Shown: piece after piece, positions 1-7,542 of the stretch
Numbering within the stretch: position 1 is the first letter of the stretch
How the letters are laid out: each line of letters starts with the position of its first letter
Notes under the pieces: model-generated
Database searches by the model: none
Seen by the model: the letters and a program-made list of their open reading frames with translations, nothing else
Told to the model about the DNA's origin: nothing
Assembly (NCBI GenBank): GCA_049322695.1
Contig: JBMORW010000041.1
Location: 1 to 64,000, forward strand
Length of the DNA stretch: 64,000 nucleotides
Source: CALGKJ01 sp049322695
GTDB lineage: Bacteria; Bacillota; Clostridia; Lutisporales; Lutisporaceae
Direction of reading: 5' to 3'
Program-made: the position numbers and the translations under genes

Positions 1-449
1 ATGCCCATACCCCCGCTGCTCATACCGCCCATATTACCCATAGGCATCATGTTCATACCACCAGTTGATCCACTGGACATTTGCATGTTATTCATTGGCA
101 TATTCCCATTCTGCATGTACATAGATGAATTGCCATTAGTCATGCTTCCATGAGCCTGCATATTATCGTTCTGTAATCCTGTAATAAAACCACCGGAACT
201 TATAAAGGATAATACTGCCATGGATACAATTATTCCTACAAAAGAGAACAGTGCCAATCTTAACCAACTATTCATAAATATACCTCCATTATTCTTATTA
301 TTAAAATTATTATTGACTATTCTTTCAGACTTATTAACACTTTCTAATATATATCCTGCAAGCTTAGTTCCAATCATACCAAGACCAATAATAAGAAGTA
401 TGATAAGAACAAACATATAAAAAGATCCAAAATTACCCAATATACTCAT
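1..449 (-). CDS. Met-rich two-TM membrane protein, cassette A (partial)
   Basis: The stop codon lies beyond the left edge of the window. I start it at the ATG at 447-449, behind a GGAGG; the frame then stays open through a second in-frame ATG with its own GGAGG at 273-275, where the conserved core begins (MNSWLRL). There is one TM helix at about residues 8-30, a hydrophilic linker, a second TM at about 60-80, then a Met/Asn/Gly tail full of NMxM and GGM motifs. It is the paralogue of the protein at 5547-6254. Methionine-repeat tails outside the membrane are typical of Cu(I)/Ag(I) binding, so a copper-binding role is inferred. It is the last gene of cassette A. No named family is recognised. 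Confidence 0.75.
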   Translation of the reverse strand, partial: MSILGNFGSFYMFVLIILLIIGLGMIGTKLAGYILESVNKSERIVNNNFNNKNNGGIFMNSWLRLALFSFVGIIVSMAVLSFISSGGFITGLQNDNMQAHGSMTNGNSSMYMQNGNMPMNNMQMSSGSTGGMNMMPMGNMGGMSSGGMG

Positions 450-463
450 AAAGAACCTCCAAG

Positions 464-820
464 CTATTTGTACCATGCAACCGCCAAAAAGACAGTTCCG
501 GCTATTATTATCGGTAGGAGTATTATTATTGTGGCAGTTATCAGGTAATGTAACTTTCCTAAACCCTCTGAGTGATGACTGCCATGGTCTGTCTGATCTG
601 AGGCTGCTTCCATTTGCTCCTGCTGCATCACTAAGCTGGCAATACTCGCATTTTCCAAGTGCATCATTGCCATCATACCACCCATAGATTCATCCATCAT
701 TGTACTTTGCATATTAAGCGAACTGGCCTGACTCCACGTACTATATAGTGATAATACTGTTAAGATAGCAAAAGCAATTGCTAGATATATGAAGTTCATT
801 TTCTTTCTGTCAAACAACAT
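464..820 (-). CDS. Small two-TM protein with Met/His-rich loop, cassette A
   Basis: This 118-residue protein has a TM helix at about residues 8-28, an extracytoplasmic loop of about 60 residues rich in Met and His (MMDESMGGMMAMMH, then DHGSHH), and a second TM at about 92-115. It is the paralogue of the protein at 6268-6615, with the same start pattern (M-F-D-x-K-K). The loop composition suggests soft-metal binding; that is inference. The start overlaps the end of the upstream gene by 11 bases, so the two are translationally coupled. Function unknown. Confidence 0.75.
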   Translation of the reverse strand: MLFDRKKMNFIYLAIAFAILTVLSLYSTWSQASSLNMQSTMMDESMGGMMAMMHLENASIASLVMQQEQMEAASDQTDHGSHHSEGLGKLHYLITATIIILLPIIIAGTVFLAVAWYK

Positions 821-1115
821 CTTTCCTCCTTAAAAGTCTAACTGCAATACCTGCAGCAAACCCTAAGAGAATAAGGGGTATTGTTAATTCAGATACTCGG
901 AATATCAAAATCTTTAAGTCCCTGTCGCTTTCTATGGTCATAGATAGGCCCATCAGTGAGCTGTGCATTGCATTCATCATGCCAGCCATATATGCCATTG
1001 ATTGCTGTTCTGCCACATTTGGCCCAAGTATAGAAATCAAAATATATGATGCTGAAAGGAAAAAAACTGTAGACATAAACCAGACAAACAGCTTAAACCA
1101 TTTTTTTTGCAGCAT
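810..1115 (-). CDS. Small two-TM Met-rich membrane protein, cassette A
   Basis: I use the ATG at 1113-1115, eight bases after GGGAGAG; a GTG three codons upstream is also open. From this ATG the protein aligns end to end with the cassette B paralogue (MLQKKWFKLF against MFQKPWFKVF). It has a TM at about residues 8-30, a Met-rich loop of about 40 residues (MAYMAGMMNAMH), a second TM at about 72-95 and a basic C-terminal tail (LLRRKD). No known family is recognised. It sits between the cytochrome b and the Met/His-loop protein and probably forms a complex with them. Confidence 0.7.
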   Translation of the reverse strand: MLQKKWFKLFVWFMSTVFFLSASYILISILGPNVAEQQSMAYMAGMMNAMHSSLMGLSMTIESDRDLKILIFRVSELTIPLILLGFAAGIAVRLLRRKDVV

Positions 1116-1129
1116 TTCAAACACTCTCC

Positions 1130-1624
1130 CTATATTTTTTTACTTTCATTTGCTTCTATACTATTATTTTTTGTTTTTTTAGGCCAGAGTAACACATGAC
1201 ATTTCATATATATATGCCAGATTACACTTGCCAAAACAATATAGGTAAGCTTCTCATGAACATAAAGAGCAAAAGAAGTTGCTGCCATATTAGTATCCAT
1301 ACAGACCCATATAACTGCGCCTGTTACAATAAATATCAAGGTTGTAATGAAAGTAAAAAGCTGATATCCCTGCTTGCCTATTATTTGCCATGCAAGGTAT
1401 TTACCATCATTTTTAACTGCTCTTATTATTTCATATGCTATTATAATAAATGTCAGCAGTACGAATAATGCTGCTATGACTCTATGGGCGAAGTCAGCTG
1501 CTGCAATATCATAGTTCAAAATCCAGCCATATCTTGGTCCGACCATAGCAATACCACTAATAGTAAGTATAGCGAATGCAATTGTCCATAACCAATGCAT
1601 TACAAAATCAAATCTAAGCTTCAT
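1130..1624 (-). CDS. Four-TM diheme-type cytochrome b subunit, cassette A
   Basis: This 164-residue protein has four predicted TM helices. Histidines at 10 (MHWLW), 47 (FAHR), 123 (YVHEK), 137 and 143 (WHIYMKCH) match the placing of heme ligands in the FdnI/HydC/b561 family of membrane cytochromes b, as does the opening R-F-D-F-x-x-H-W-L. That family passes electrons between quinone and a partner protein outside the membrane. No catalytic dehydrogenase is encoded here, so the partner may be the multicopper oxidase or the Met-rich proteins (inference). The paralogue at 6895-7407 keeps all five histidines. Confidence 0.8.
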   Translation of the reverse strand: MKLRFDFVMHWLWTIAFAILTISGIAMVGPRYGWILNYDIAAADFAHRVIAALFVLLTFIIIAYEIIRAVKNDGKYLAWQIIGKQGYQLFTFITTLIFIVTGAVIWVCMDTNMAATSFALYVHEKLTYIVLASVIWHIYMKCHVLLWPKKTKNNSIEANESKKI

Positions 1625-1640
1625 TTTCTATACTCCAGCT

Positions 1641-2303
1641 TTAAATTTTTCCATCTGTCTTTGTCTTCTCACCGTTTGTAACATTCTGAAAATCTGTTTG
1701 GGTTCCTGAGCTAAATGTGCCTTTATTATACTGGTCACGGATATATATCATTGCAGCTATCACCAGCGAAACTACAAGCAGGAACATCAGCACCCTCACT
1801 AAAGCCATAATAAGCCCTGTTACACCAAAGGACATATTAATGCCATTGTTATGCATGCCATATCCTGAAAATCCTCCCATTCCGGTTCCCATGAAGTTAT
1901 TAAGCAGTGCAAATAGAAGCACGAAGCCTATAACAGCTGTAGTTATTATTATAGCCACCCTAATAACAGGATCATTTGTAAAAGTCTGCATCACTTTAGA
2001 ATTATTCATCGTAAGCATATTATTTCTTACCCATACAATTATGCCTGCTATTACAGCAATAACCAGTACTAGAATTATAATATTCACAAGCAGCATCAAT
2101 AGTCCGTTTATGAGACTTCCATAGTTAAAGCCTCCTGCATTACCCATATGCCCTCCAGTATTCATATATCCATAACCACCATTCATACCAAACATAGAAG
2201 TATTACCTCCAAAGAAACTAAATAACAGAGCGAAAGCAAGAATGCCTACAAAGACTACTAAAATGACTTTAATAAATGGATCCTTTAAAATATTATCTAA
2301 CAT
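1641..2303 (-). CDS. Four-TM protein with internal duplication, cassette A
   Basis: The 220 residues contain two copies of the same unit (about 1-98 and 108-200): D-P-hydrophobic start, TM, a Gly/Met/Asn/His-rich loop, TM, then an I-x-VRNN or IRDQY exit. The paralogue at 7540-8157 has the same duplicated layout, and the 135-residue protein at 14500-14907 is a single unit. The loops (GGYGYMNTGGHMG) could bind metal. The Lys/Thr-rich tail after residue 200 has no zinc ribbon, unlike the relatives. Good GGAG ribosome site before the ATG. Function unknown. Confidence 0.75.
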   Translation of the reverse strand: MLDNILKDPFIKVILVVFVGILAFALLFSFFGGNTSMFGMNGGYGYMNTGGHMGNAGGFNYGSLINGLLMLLVNIIILVLVIAVIAGIIVWVRNNMLTMNNSKVMQTFTNDPVIRVAIIITTAVIGFVLLFALLNNFMGTGMGGFSGYGMHNNGINMSFGVTGLIMALVRVLMFLLVVSLVIAAMIYIRDQYNKGTFSSGTQTDFQNVTNGEKTKTDGKI

Positions 2304-2317
2304 TGAAATGCTCCTTT

Positions 2318-3460
2318 CTATTTATTACTATCAGCATTCATATTATTTGTCGGCTTAACTTTAAGCATATTACCAATTGCCCCGAAAATTCCGACTATCA
2401 ATGTTACAATCATTATTGCAAGTATCAAATTGAATATAAAAGTCAGATTGTTTAAATTGAATATTGCACCCCAGTTAGGAGTAGTAGTTACATGTACATT
2501 TCCTATATTGCTGCTATTCAAATTAATATTATACAAATTTTGTGCAGTACTAATATCTCTTGCCATTTGATTTGTAAAATCCTCATTCAATTCCGACGCC
2601 ATGATAACACTTTGTGCCAGCTTATATATACCGGTGTGAAGCTTATCCATGTAAGTTATGTCATATTGATAACCTTTTGAAGAAGCATATGGGTTTACAT
2701 TTATTAGACTGGAAGCATCATTTATCAGCCCAATTGCATTGTTCAGCTTTGTTTTGTTCCTAAGCATCAGTTGATATCTGTTTATATAATTCTGATATCC
2801 CATGTTTGTTGGTTCGATCATTGTTGACTGCATTGTCAGATCATCATTCAGCTGGTTAAGTAACATTATTCCCTGTGCCAGCTTAAATATACCACTGTGA
2901 AGCTGTTCAAGCTTGCCCTGATCATAGACATAGCCTGTGCCTGTGGCGGCTGCATTCTGAGCAGCTTGCTCATTGTCAGTCATTCCTTGTGCTGTATTAT
3001 TGATTGTATTTACCGGTGGTGTAATATTCACTGGTGCAGTTACATTTGGATAAATGTTGATGGAAGTGCCTCCTTGTGTATTTGGCTGCACCTGATTCAT
3101 ATTATTTACATTATTATAACCCGGTAATGTTATTCTTGAATAAGGATCCATAGTAATCAAATCTACGGACTGTGTTATTGAGTTGATAAGCTGCGAAAGC
3201 TCATCCTTACTCTGCAGTATAAATGAACTATAGGTTATATTACCTTGATTAGCATTGTTTTGAGTGTTATTATTTGGTGTCATGTTCATCCCGCCGTGTC
3301 CTGTGTTAGTCTTTGGAGTCTGAGCATTATTTGAATAGTTATGATATGCATTGGGATACTCGCCGCCTTGTACAAAAAAATAGTTATAGCCCAAATAGCC
3401 TACTCCTCCTAAGATTATCAGGATTAATAAGAATGCAAAGACGTTCCTTATAAACTTCAT
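2318..3460 (-). CDS. Bitopic Asn/Met-rich repeat protein, first gene of cassette A
   Basis: This 380-residue protein has an N-terminal TM anchor (about 7-27), a long extracytoplasmic region and a C-terminal TM (about 340-362). The outer region is rich in Asn, Gln and Met and has two copies of a roughly 75-residue helical repeat, each with D/NPYS, then YD..KLEQLHSGIYKLAQ, then LNxDxTxQ near the end. The paralogue at 8177-9256 has the same two repeats, so they are old. No database family is recalled. A GAGGAGGG ribosome site precedes the ATG. It opens cassette A after a 400-base gap from the oxidase gene. Confidence 0.75.
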   Translation of the reverse strand: MKFIRNVFAFLLILIILGGVGYLGYNYFFVQGGEYPNAYHNYSNNAQTPKTNTGHGGMNMTPNNNTQNNANQGNITYSSFILQSKDELSQLINSITQSVDLITMDPYSRITLPGYNNVNNMNQVQPNTQGGTSINIYPNVTAPVNITPPVNTINNTAQGMTDNEQAAQNAAATGTGYVYDQGKLEQLHSGIFKLAQGIMLLNQLNDDLTMQSTMIEPTNMGYQNYINRYQLMLRNKTKLNNAIGLINDASSLINVNPYASSKGYQYDITYMDKLHTGIYKLAQSVIMASELNEDFTNQMARDISTAQNLYNINLNSSNIGNVHVTTTPNWGAIFNLNNLTFIFNLILAIMIVTLIVGIFGAIGNMLKVKPTNNMNADSNK

Positions 3461-3519
3461 TTCAGTCCCTCCTCTTTAGGTATTTTAAAATGCAATAATA
3501 GATACTATATTCTAGAAGG

Positions 3520-3528
3520 ATTATCACA
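3520..3528 (-). promoter_or_regulatory. Possible extended -10 promoter for cassette A
   Basis: On the minus strand the sequence reads TGTGATAAT, an extended -10 (TGnGATAAT) about 60 bases upstream of the cassette A start. No good -35 is visible. The OmpR-type direct-repeat box found in front of cassette B is absent here. Weak call. Confidence 0.3.
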
Positions 3529-3614
3529 TTCTGCTAAATATTTTCTCTTTAAACTTATTTTCTATTCATCTTTTATATGTTTTTCTTCTTAAATATCTTC
3601 AAAAATATTTTTAA

Positions 3615-3722
3615 GTATCAAGACAGCAATCAAACTACCAGAGCTTCGAGCAGAATAGCATTGGATATTTTAACGAACGATATGCAAAAGGCGATATAAG
3701 TGAAGAGGAATATAAAAAATAG
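3615..3722 (+). pseudogene. Remnant of a SHOCT-domain protein C-terminus
   Basis: On the plus strand an open stretch after a TAA ends with NERYAKGDISEEEYKK and a stop. That matches the short C-terminal SHOCT motif (ERYAkGEIsxEEY) found at the ends of many small bacterial membrane proteins. There is no start codon or ribosome site, and nothing upstream extends the frame, so I read it as the tail of a decayed gene. It is followed directly by a terminator hairpin. Confidence 0.5.
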
Positions 3723-3739
3723 AAAGAAATCTCGAAAAT

Positions 3740-3788
3740 AAAAAGAGCTATCCAGTCAGATTCTCTTTCTGTTGCGATAGCTCTTTTT
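3740..3788. terminator. Bidirectional Rho-independent terminator
   Basis: AAAAAGAGCTATC pairs with GATAGCTCTTTTT around a 23-base loop that can itself fold. Runs of A and T on the two sides let it act in both directions. It closes the multicopper oxidase transcript on the minus strand and separates it from cassette A. Confidence 0.8.
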
Positions 3789-3867
3789 AATAAATATGAT
3801 ATGCATAGATTATATCACTTATTGACATCATATAGACCCGGATAAAAATTCATACTTCTACATTTGT

Positions 3868-5478
3868 TTATTCTGGTATATTATAGGTAGCCTTTGGATC
3901 TGCTTCATAATTGGATTCAAAATCTGTATACTCTATTGCCTGCATCATTCCACCCGCTGCATGGTGAAGTTCATGACAATGCTGCACCCAATTACCGGTG
4001 TTGTCTGCAATAAAAGCAACTTCATACTTTTCTCCTGGCTTTATCATCAGCGTGTCCTTCGTAACGAGAGCTCCTGATAAGGCAATACTATTCCTGCTGA
4101 GTACCTGAAAGAAATGCCCATGCAAATGCATAGGGTGATTTACTTTGCTGTTATTGAAATATGATATTTTTACCTTATCTCCGGTCTTAACCTTAAGTGC
4201 CGGCAGTTCCTTATATACTTTGCCGTTTATTGTATATTTCAGACTTTCAGCTGAAGCAATACCAAGTTCAACCTCATAAATCACATCGTATACCTGCTGC
4301 AGTGCAAGCTGTCCTTTAGTCTTAATGCCATAGCTAGTCAGATCGAACTCTGTATATTCTGTACCAAACTCTTCTACACTTACTGCACCGCTGCCATCTA
4401 TTATGTTAAAAGGTATCCTTAACTGATTGTTATATCCATTTTCATCGTGAGCATCAATGATAAAATTATCTTTCGAGTTAATCTTGAACTCAATATCATA
4501 TCTTTCACCTGGGGCTATCATTACTATTTGGTCTCTAATTATTCCTGCACCGTTTATTTCTTGGCCATCAGTGCTTACTATCTTTATATCCTGCCCAGGC
4601 ACATGAATTCCGTGTGACCTGTAGCCCGCATTTATAAAGCGTAGTCTTATGGTCTCTCCAACCTTCGCTTCAAGAGGTTGTATAAGCTTACCGGATTTTG
4701 CATTTACTGTATAAATATCATAAGAGGATGCCATCATATCTTCTTCTATCTGAATAAGATCATCTAATGTATAACTGCTCATATCCATCGAACCCATATC
4801 TTCTTCCATAGAAACAGACATCCATTCATCAAGTATTAGAGTGTAATCTCTATCGGGTAGTGATGCATCATTTGGTTCGACTATAAGAGCACCATAGAGT
4901 CCCTTATCTACCTGCTTTGCACCTTCCTGATGAGAGTGGTACCAGTAAGTGCCTTCAACATCTGCTGAAAATTCATATGTGAAAGTTTCTCCAGGCTTTA
5001 TTGCATCTTGGTTTAGCCCAGGTACTCCATCCATTGCGGATTTTAATGGATATCCATGCCAGTGTATGGTTATAGGTACTTTAAGATCATTTCTCAACTC
5101 TACCTGAACAAAGTCCCCTTGTTTGACACGTATTTCTTGCCCTGGTACAGTTCCATTGTATGTCCAGACGGGTATAGTTAAACCTTCTGCAATTTCAATC
5201 TGAACTTCCCTAGCTGTCAATCTGAACTTTTTTATTGGTTGTCCGGGGGCAGGATTCACAATTCCTTTTGCATATCCATGGTCGCTTTTATTTGAATATG
5301 AATCACTGTTTAAGGTATCAGAACTGCTTTTTTTATAATCATTCCCCATTGACATCATAAAAGCTTCCATTCTTTTGTATTCTTCTATTTTATATTGGTT
5401 ATTTCTAAAGGTTGCTACCGAGAGTACAACTACTATCGCTGCTATTACTGCAAGAATTGTAATAAATCTATTGCTCAT
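3868..5478 (-). CDS. Multicopper oxidase, three cupredoxin domains
   Basis: This 536-residue protein has an N-terminal membrane anchor or signal (about 5-24), so it works outside the membrane. All four copper-ligand motifs are present: HWHG (139-142), YHSHQ (180-184), HPMHLHG (448-454) and HCHELHHAAGGM (500-511), giving a type-1 site and a trinuclear cluster. A Met-rich stretch (SMEEDMGSMDMSS) sits in the middle domain, like the Met segments of CueO-type cuprous oxidases. It is probably a cuprous/metal oxidase used in copper tolerance, inferred from the Met-rich neighbours. It lies between the two cassettes. The substrate cannot be told from sequence. Confidence 0.93.
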   Translation of the reverse strand: MSNRFITILAVIAAIVVVLSVATFRNNQYKIEEYKRMEAFMMSMGNDYKKSSSDTLNSDSYSNKSDHGYAKGIVNPAPGQPIKKFRLTAREVQIEIAEGLTIPVWTYNGTVPGQEIRVKQGDFVQVELRNDLKVPITIHWHGYPLKSAMDGVPGLNQDAIKPGETFTYEFSADVEGTYWYHSHQEGAKQVDKGLYGALIVEPNDASLPDRDYTLILDEWMSVSMEEDMGSMDMSSYTLDDLIQIEEDMMASSYDIYTVNAKSGKLIQPLEAKVGETIRLRFINAGYRSHGIHVPGQDIKIVSTDGQEINGAGIIRDQIVMIAPGERYDIEFKINSKDNFIIDAHDENGYNNQLRIPFNIIDGSGAVSVEEFGTEYTEFDLTSYGIKTKGQLALQQVYDVIYEVELGIASAESLKYTINGKVYKELPALKVKTGDKVKISYFNNSKVNHPMHLHGHFFQVLSRNSIALSGALVTKDTLMIKPGEKYEVAFIADNTGNWVQHCHELHHAAGGMMQAIEYTDFESNYEADPKATYNIPE

Positions 5479-5507
5479 ATATACCTACCATTTCAATTTA
5501 ATATTAT

Positions 5508-5535
5508 AGAAGGCAAGCACATCGGCTTACCTTCT
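5508..5535 (-). terminator. Hairpin between cassette B and the oxidase gene
   Basis: AGAAGGTAAGC pairs with GCTTGCCTTCT (one G-T pair) over a 6-base loop, just after the stop of the cassette B tail gene. No T-run follows on the minus strand, so it is more likely a processing or attenuation hairpin than a full terminator. Confidence 0.5.
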
Positions 5536-5546
5536 CTTTATGTTTA

Positions 5547-6254
5547 TTACATCATTCCCATTCCGCCGCTCATACTGCCACTGTTCATTTGCTGCAGTTG
5601 ATTCAATTGCTGCTGCATTTGATTCAGTTGTTGCTGTATTTGCATCATCATCATCATTGTATTATCATTCGTCATTGGCATGTTACCCATTTGTGCGTTG
5701 TTATTCATAGGCATGTTACTCATCGGCATGTTACCCATCTGCATGTTGTTATTCATAGGCATGCTACTCATCGGCATATTACCCATCTGCATGTTGTTAT
5801 TCATAGGCATGTTACTCATCGGCATATTACCCATTTGCTGCATATTGCCATTCATTTGCATATTGTTCATCTGTGCATATCCATTCATATTCATGTTGCC
5901 TTGAGCCATATATTGCTGCTGGTGCTGTAAATGCTGATTTGAACTTGCATAAATGCCTGTTGCTGATATGAACCCTAACGCTGCTATGCTTATGAGTATA
6001 CCTACAATTGAAAATACCGCTAATTTAAACCATCCATTATTTGTCATTATATACCCTCCCATAAAATTACTATTTGTTTCTATTACCTCTTTACTGCTAT
6101 TCATTGATTTAGACCGCCCTACTGCTTCTTTTTTGAATTCAACTAATTTTGATAAAAAAACAAAGAAGCTCCACATTCCTATTCCTATTCCTACAAACAA
6201 CAGCATCAATAATATAAACATATAAAATTGACCTAATGAGCCCAATACTTTCAT
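5547..6254 (-). CDS. Met-repeat two-TM membrane protein, last gene of cassette B
   Basis: I start at the ATG at 6252-6254 behind AGAGGTG; this matches the start of the cassette A copy (MKVLGSLGQFYMF against MSILGNFGSFYMF). It has a TM at about 8-30, a linker, a second TM at about 72-95, then a tail of roughly 140 residues made of NMPMxNMPMNNN repeats, a Gln-rich coil (QQQLNQMQQQLNQL) and a GGMGMM end. Such Met arrays bind Cu(I) in other proteins; binding here is inferred. The last cassette B gene, 68 bases before the oxidase. Confidence 0.8.
   Translation of the reverse strand: MKVLGSLGQFYMFILLMLLFVGIGIGMWSFFVFLSKLVEFKKEAVGRSKSMNSSKEVIETNSNFMGGYIMTNNGWFKLAVFSIVGILISIAALGFISATGIYASSNQHLQHQQQYMAQGNMNMNGYAQMNNMQMNGNMQQMGNMPMSNMPMNNNMQMGNMPMSSMPMNNNMQMGNMPMSNMPMNNNAQMGNMPMTNDNTMMMMMQIQQQLNQMQQQLNQLQQMNSGSMSGGMGMM
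5682..5825 (-). repeat. Three tandem 48-bp repeats coding a Met-rich unit
   Basis: Three nearly identical 48-base units encode 16 residues each (GNMPMSNMPMNNNMQM with small changes), followed by a part copy. The high DNA identity suggests recent expansion and likely copy-number variation between strains. Confidence 0.85.
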
Positions 6255-6267
6255 TCTGTACACCTCT

Positions 6268-6615
6268 CTACCTAATCCATACAAATGCAAGCAGCACTGA
6301 ACCGGCAATTACAAGCGGCAAGAGTAGGAATATGACTGCAGTAGTCCAAATTCCCAGCCTATTAACTACCAATGCCTGATCTATATGATGACCATGCATA
6401 TCCTCCATTTGCTGAGGTTTTTCTTCACTTTTTAAAAGATCAGATATTTTTGCATTTGAGATATGCATATTCTTCATCATATTTCCCATGCTTTTTGTAA
6501 TCAAACTTGTCTTTCCTTCCTGGGGTGAATTCCATAACATAAACAGTACAATACCTGTTATGCTCATAAAGATTAATGTTAATATCCAAAAGTGAATCTT
6601 CTTTTTATCAAACAT
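6268..6615 (-). CDS. Small two-TM protein with Met/His loop, cassette B
   Basis: Start chosen at the ATG at 6613-6615, which overlaps the upstream stop (TGATG) after a GGGGGG run. It has a TM at about 8-28, a loop with MGNMMKNMH and MEDMHGHH, and a C-terminal TM at about 90-112 ending FVWIR. It is the paralogue of 464-820. The overlap implies translational coupling. Metal binding by the Met/His loop is inferred; function unknown. Confidence 0.75.
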   Translation of the reverse strand: MFDKKKIHFWILTLIFMSITGIVLFMLWNSPQEGKTSLITKSMGNMMKNMHISNAKISDLLKSEEKPQQMEDMHGHHIDQALVVNRLGIWTTAVIFLLLPLVIAGSVLLAFVWIR

Positions 6616-6917
6616 CACTCACCCCCCTTATTTTTCATCCTAATAAGTATCCCTCCTGCAACACCTGCTGCAAGTAAAGGAATAGCTGCAATAGAAGTCA
6701 TGCTGATTAACCTATATAGTATTTTGCTATTCTCAAGATTCATAACAACTCCCATCATAGAGTTATCCATTGCGCTCATCATTCCCATATTAAACTGCAT
6801 CACTTCACTTTCAAAAGGCCCCGGCTTAAGTATTGAAATGATAACACCTGAGGTTAAGAAGAAAAAGAAGGTAGTCAGGAACCAAACAAACACCTTAAAC
6901 CAAGGTTTTTGAAACAT
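6615..6917 (-). CDS. Small two-TM Met-rich membrane protein, cassette B
   Basis: The ATG at 6915-6917 has GGAGG nine bases upstream and lines up with the start of the cassette A paralogue (810-1115); a longer frame starts 13 codons earlier without support. It has a TM at about 5-28, a loop with MQFNMGMMSAMDNSMM, a second TM at about 72-93 and a basic tail. The start lies inside the end of the cytochrome b gene by 23 bases. Function unknown. Confidence 0.72.
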   Translation of the reverse strand: MFQKPWFKVFVWFLTTFFFFLTSGVIISILKPGPFESEVMQFNMGMMSAMDNSMMGVVMNLENSKILYRLISMTSIAAIPLLAAGVAGGILIRMKNKGGE

Positions 6918-7407
6918 GTTTATTTCCTCCCAGCGTTTTATCTGTTTTAAACTCATTCTTTTTTGTCCATATCAGTACATGACATTTCATGTAAATATGC
7001 CATATGATGCTGGCAAGGGCAACATACGAAATATACTCATGCACAAGAATAGCAAAACCTATTATCGTCATCTCAAGCTCTGCACATATCCAGATTAAAG
7101 CTCCTGTAATTATTAGGATCAACGTCACAATGAAAGTAAAAAGTTGATATCCGCTTCGCCCAATAATCAACCATGCCAGATATTTATCATCTCTTCTTAT
7201 GACTCTGTATACTTCATACCAAACTGAGATAAAAGTTATCAACACAAATATTGCTGCTGAAAGCCTATGCACATAATCTGCAGTTCCATAATTAAAATTC
7301 AATAACCAACCATATTTGGCTCCCACCATTGCAAAACCACTTATACCTAGTAAAGCCCAAACTATTGCATAAAGCCAATGAATTATGAAGTCAAACCTTA
7401 TCTTCAT
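6895..7407 (-). CDS. Four-TM diheme-type cytochrome b subunit, cassette B
   Basis: This 170-residue protein has four TM helices with histidines at 10 (IIHWLY), 47 (YVHR), in LVHEY, and twice in WHIYMKCH, the same ligand set as the cassette A copy (1130-1624). It resembles the gamma subunits of formate dehydrogenase/hydrogenase (FdnI/HydC) and b561 proteins, which move electrons between quinones and an outer-face partner. It is longer at the C-terminus, where it overlaps the next gene. GGAG precedes the ATG. Confidence 0.8.
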   Translation of the reverse strand: MKIRFDFIIHWLYAIVWALLGISGFAMVGAKYGWLLNFNYGTADYVHRLSAAIFVLITFISVWYEVYRVIRRDDKYLAWLIIGRSGYQLFTFIVTLILIITGALIWICAELEMTIIGFAILVHEYISYVALASIIWHIYMKCHVLIWTKKNEFKTDKTLGGNKHVSKTLV

Positions 7408-7443
7408 TGTAATGCTCCTTACACTGCTCTTAGTTGTATCGTT

Positions 7444-7542
7444 CTAACTATCTTTTTTTTGCTCCGATTTATTATCCTTATTATTAAAATCTGTTCCACA
7501 TTTTGGGCAGCAAGCCCAATCTTCTCTTAAATTCATACCTCA
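7444..7542 (-). other. Possible read-through zinc-ribbon extension after in-frame UGA
   Basis: The gene at 7540-8157 stops at a TGA (7540-7542), but the same frame runs on for 31 codons to a TAG and encodes the rest of a zinc ribbon. Read through, it gives TCQK-(TGA)-GMNLREDWACCPKCG, aligned without gaps to CSVCGKELNPEWNVCPHCG of the protein at 14500-14907, with the TGA exactly at a zinc-ligand cysteine. A stem-loop (TTGGGC/GCCCAA, 5-base loop, 7503-7519) lies 20 bases after the TGA. Either a nonsense mutation or selenocysteine. Confidence 0.5.

Noticed and set aside
5589..5930. Plus-strand ORF rich in His, Leu and Ile opposite the Met-repeat gene
   Set aside because: It is the antisense of the ATG-rich repeat; its composition follows from the opposite strand.
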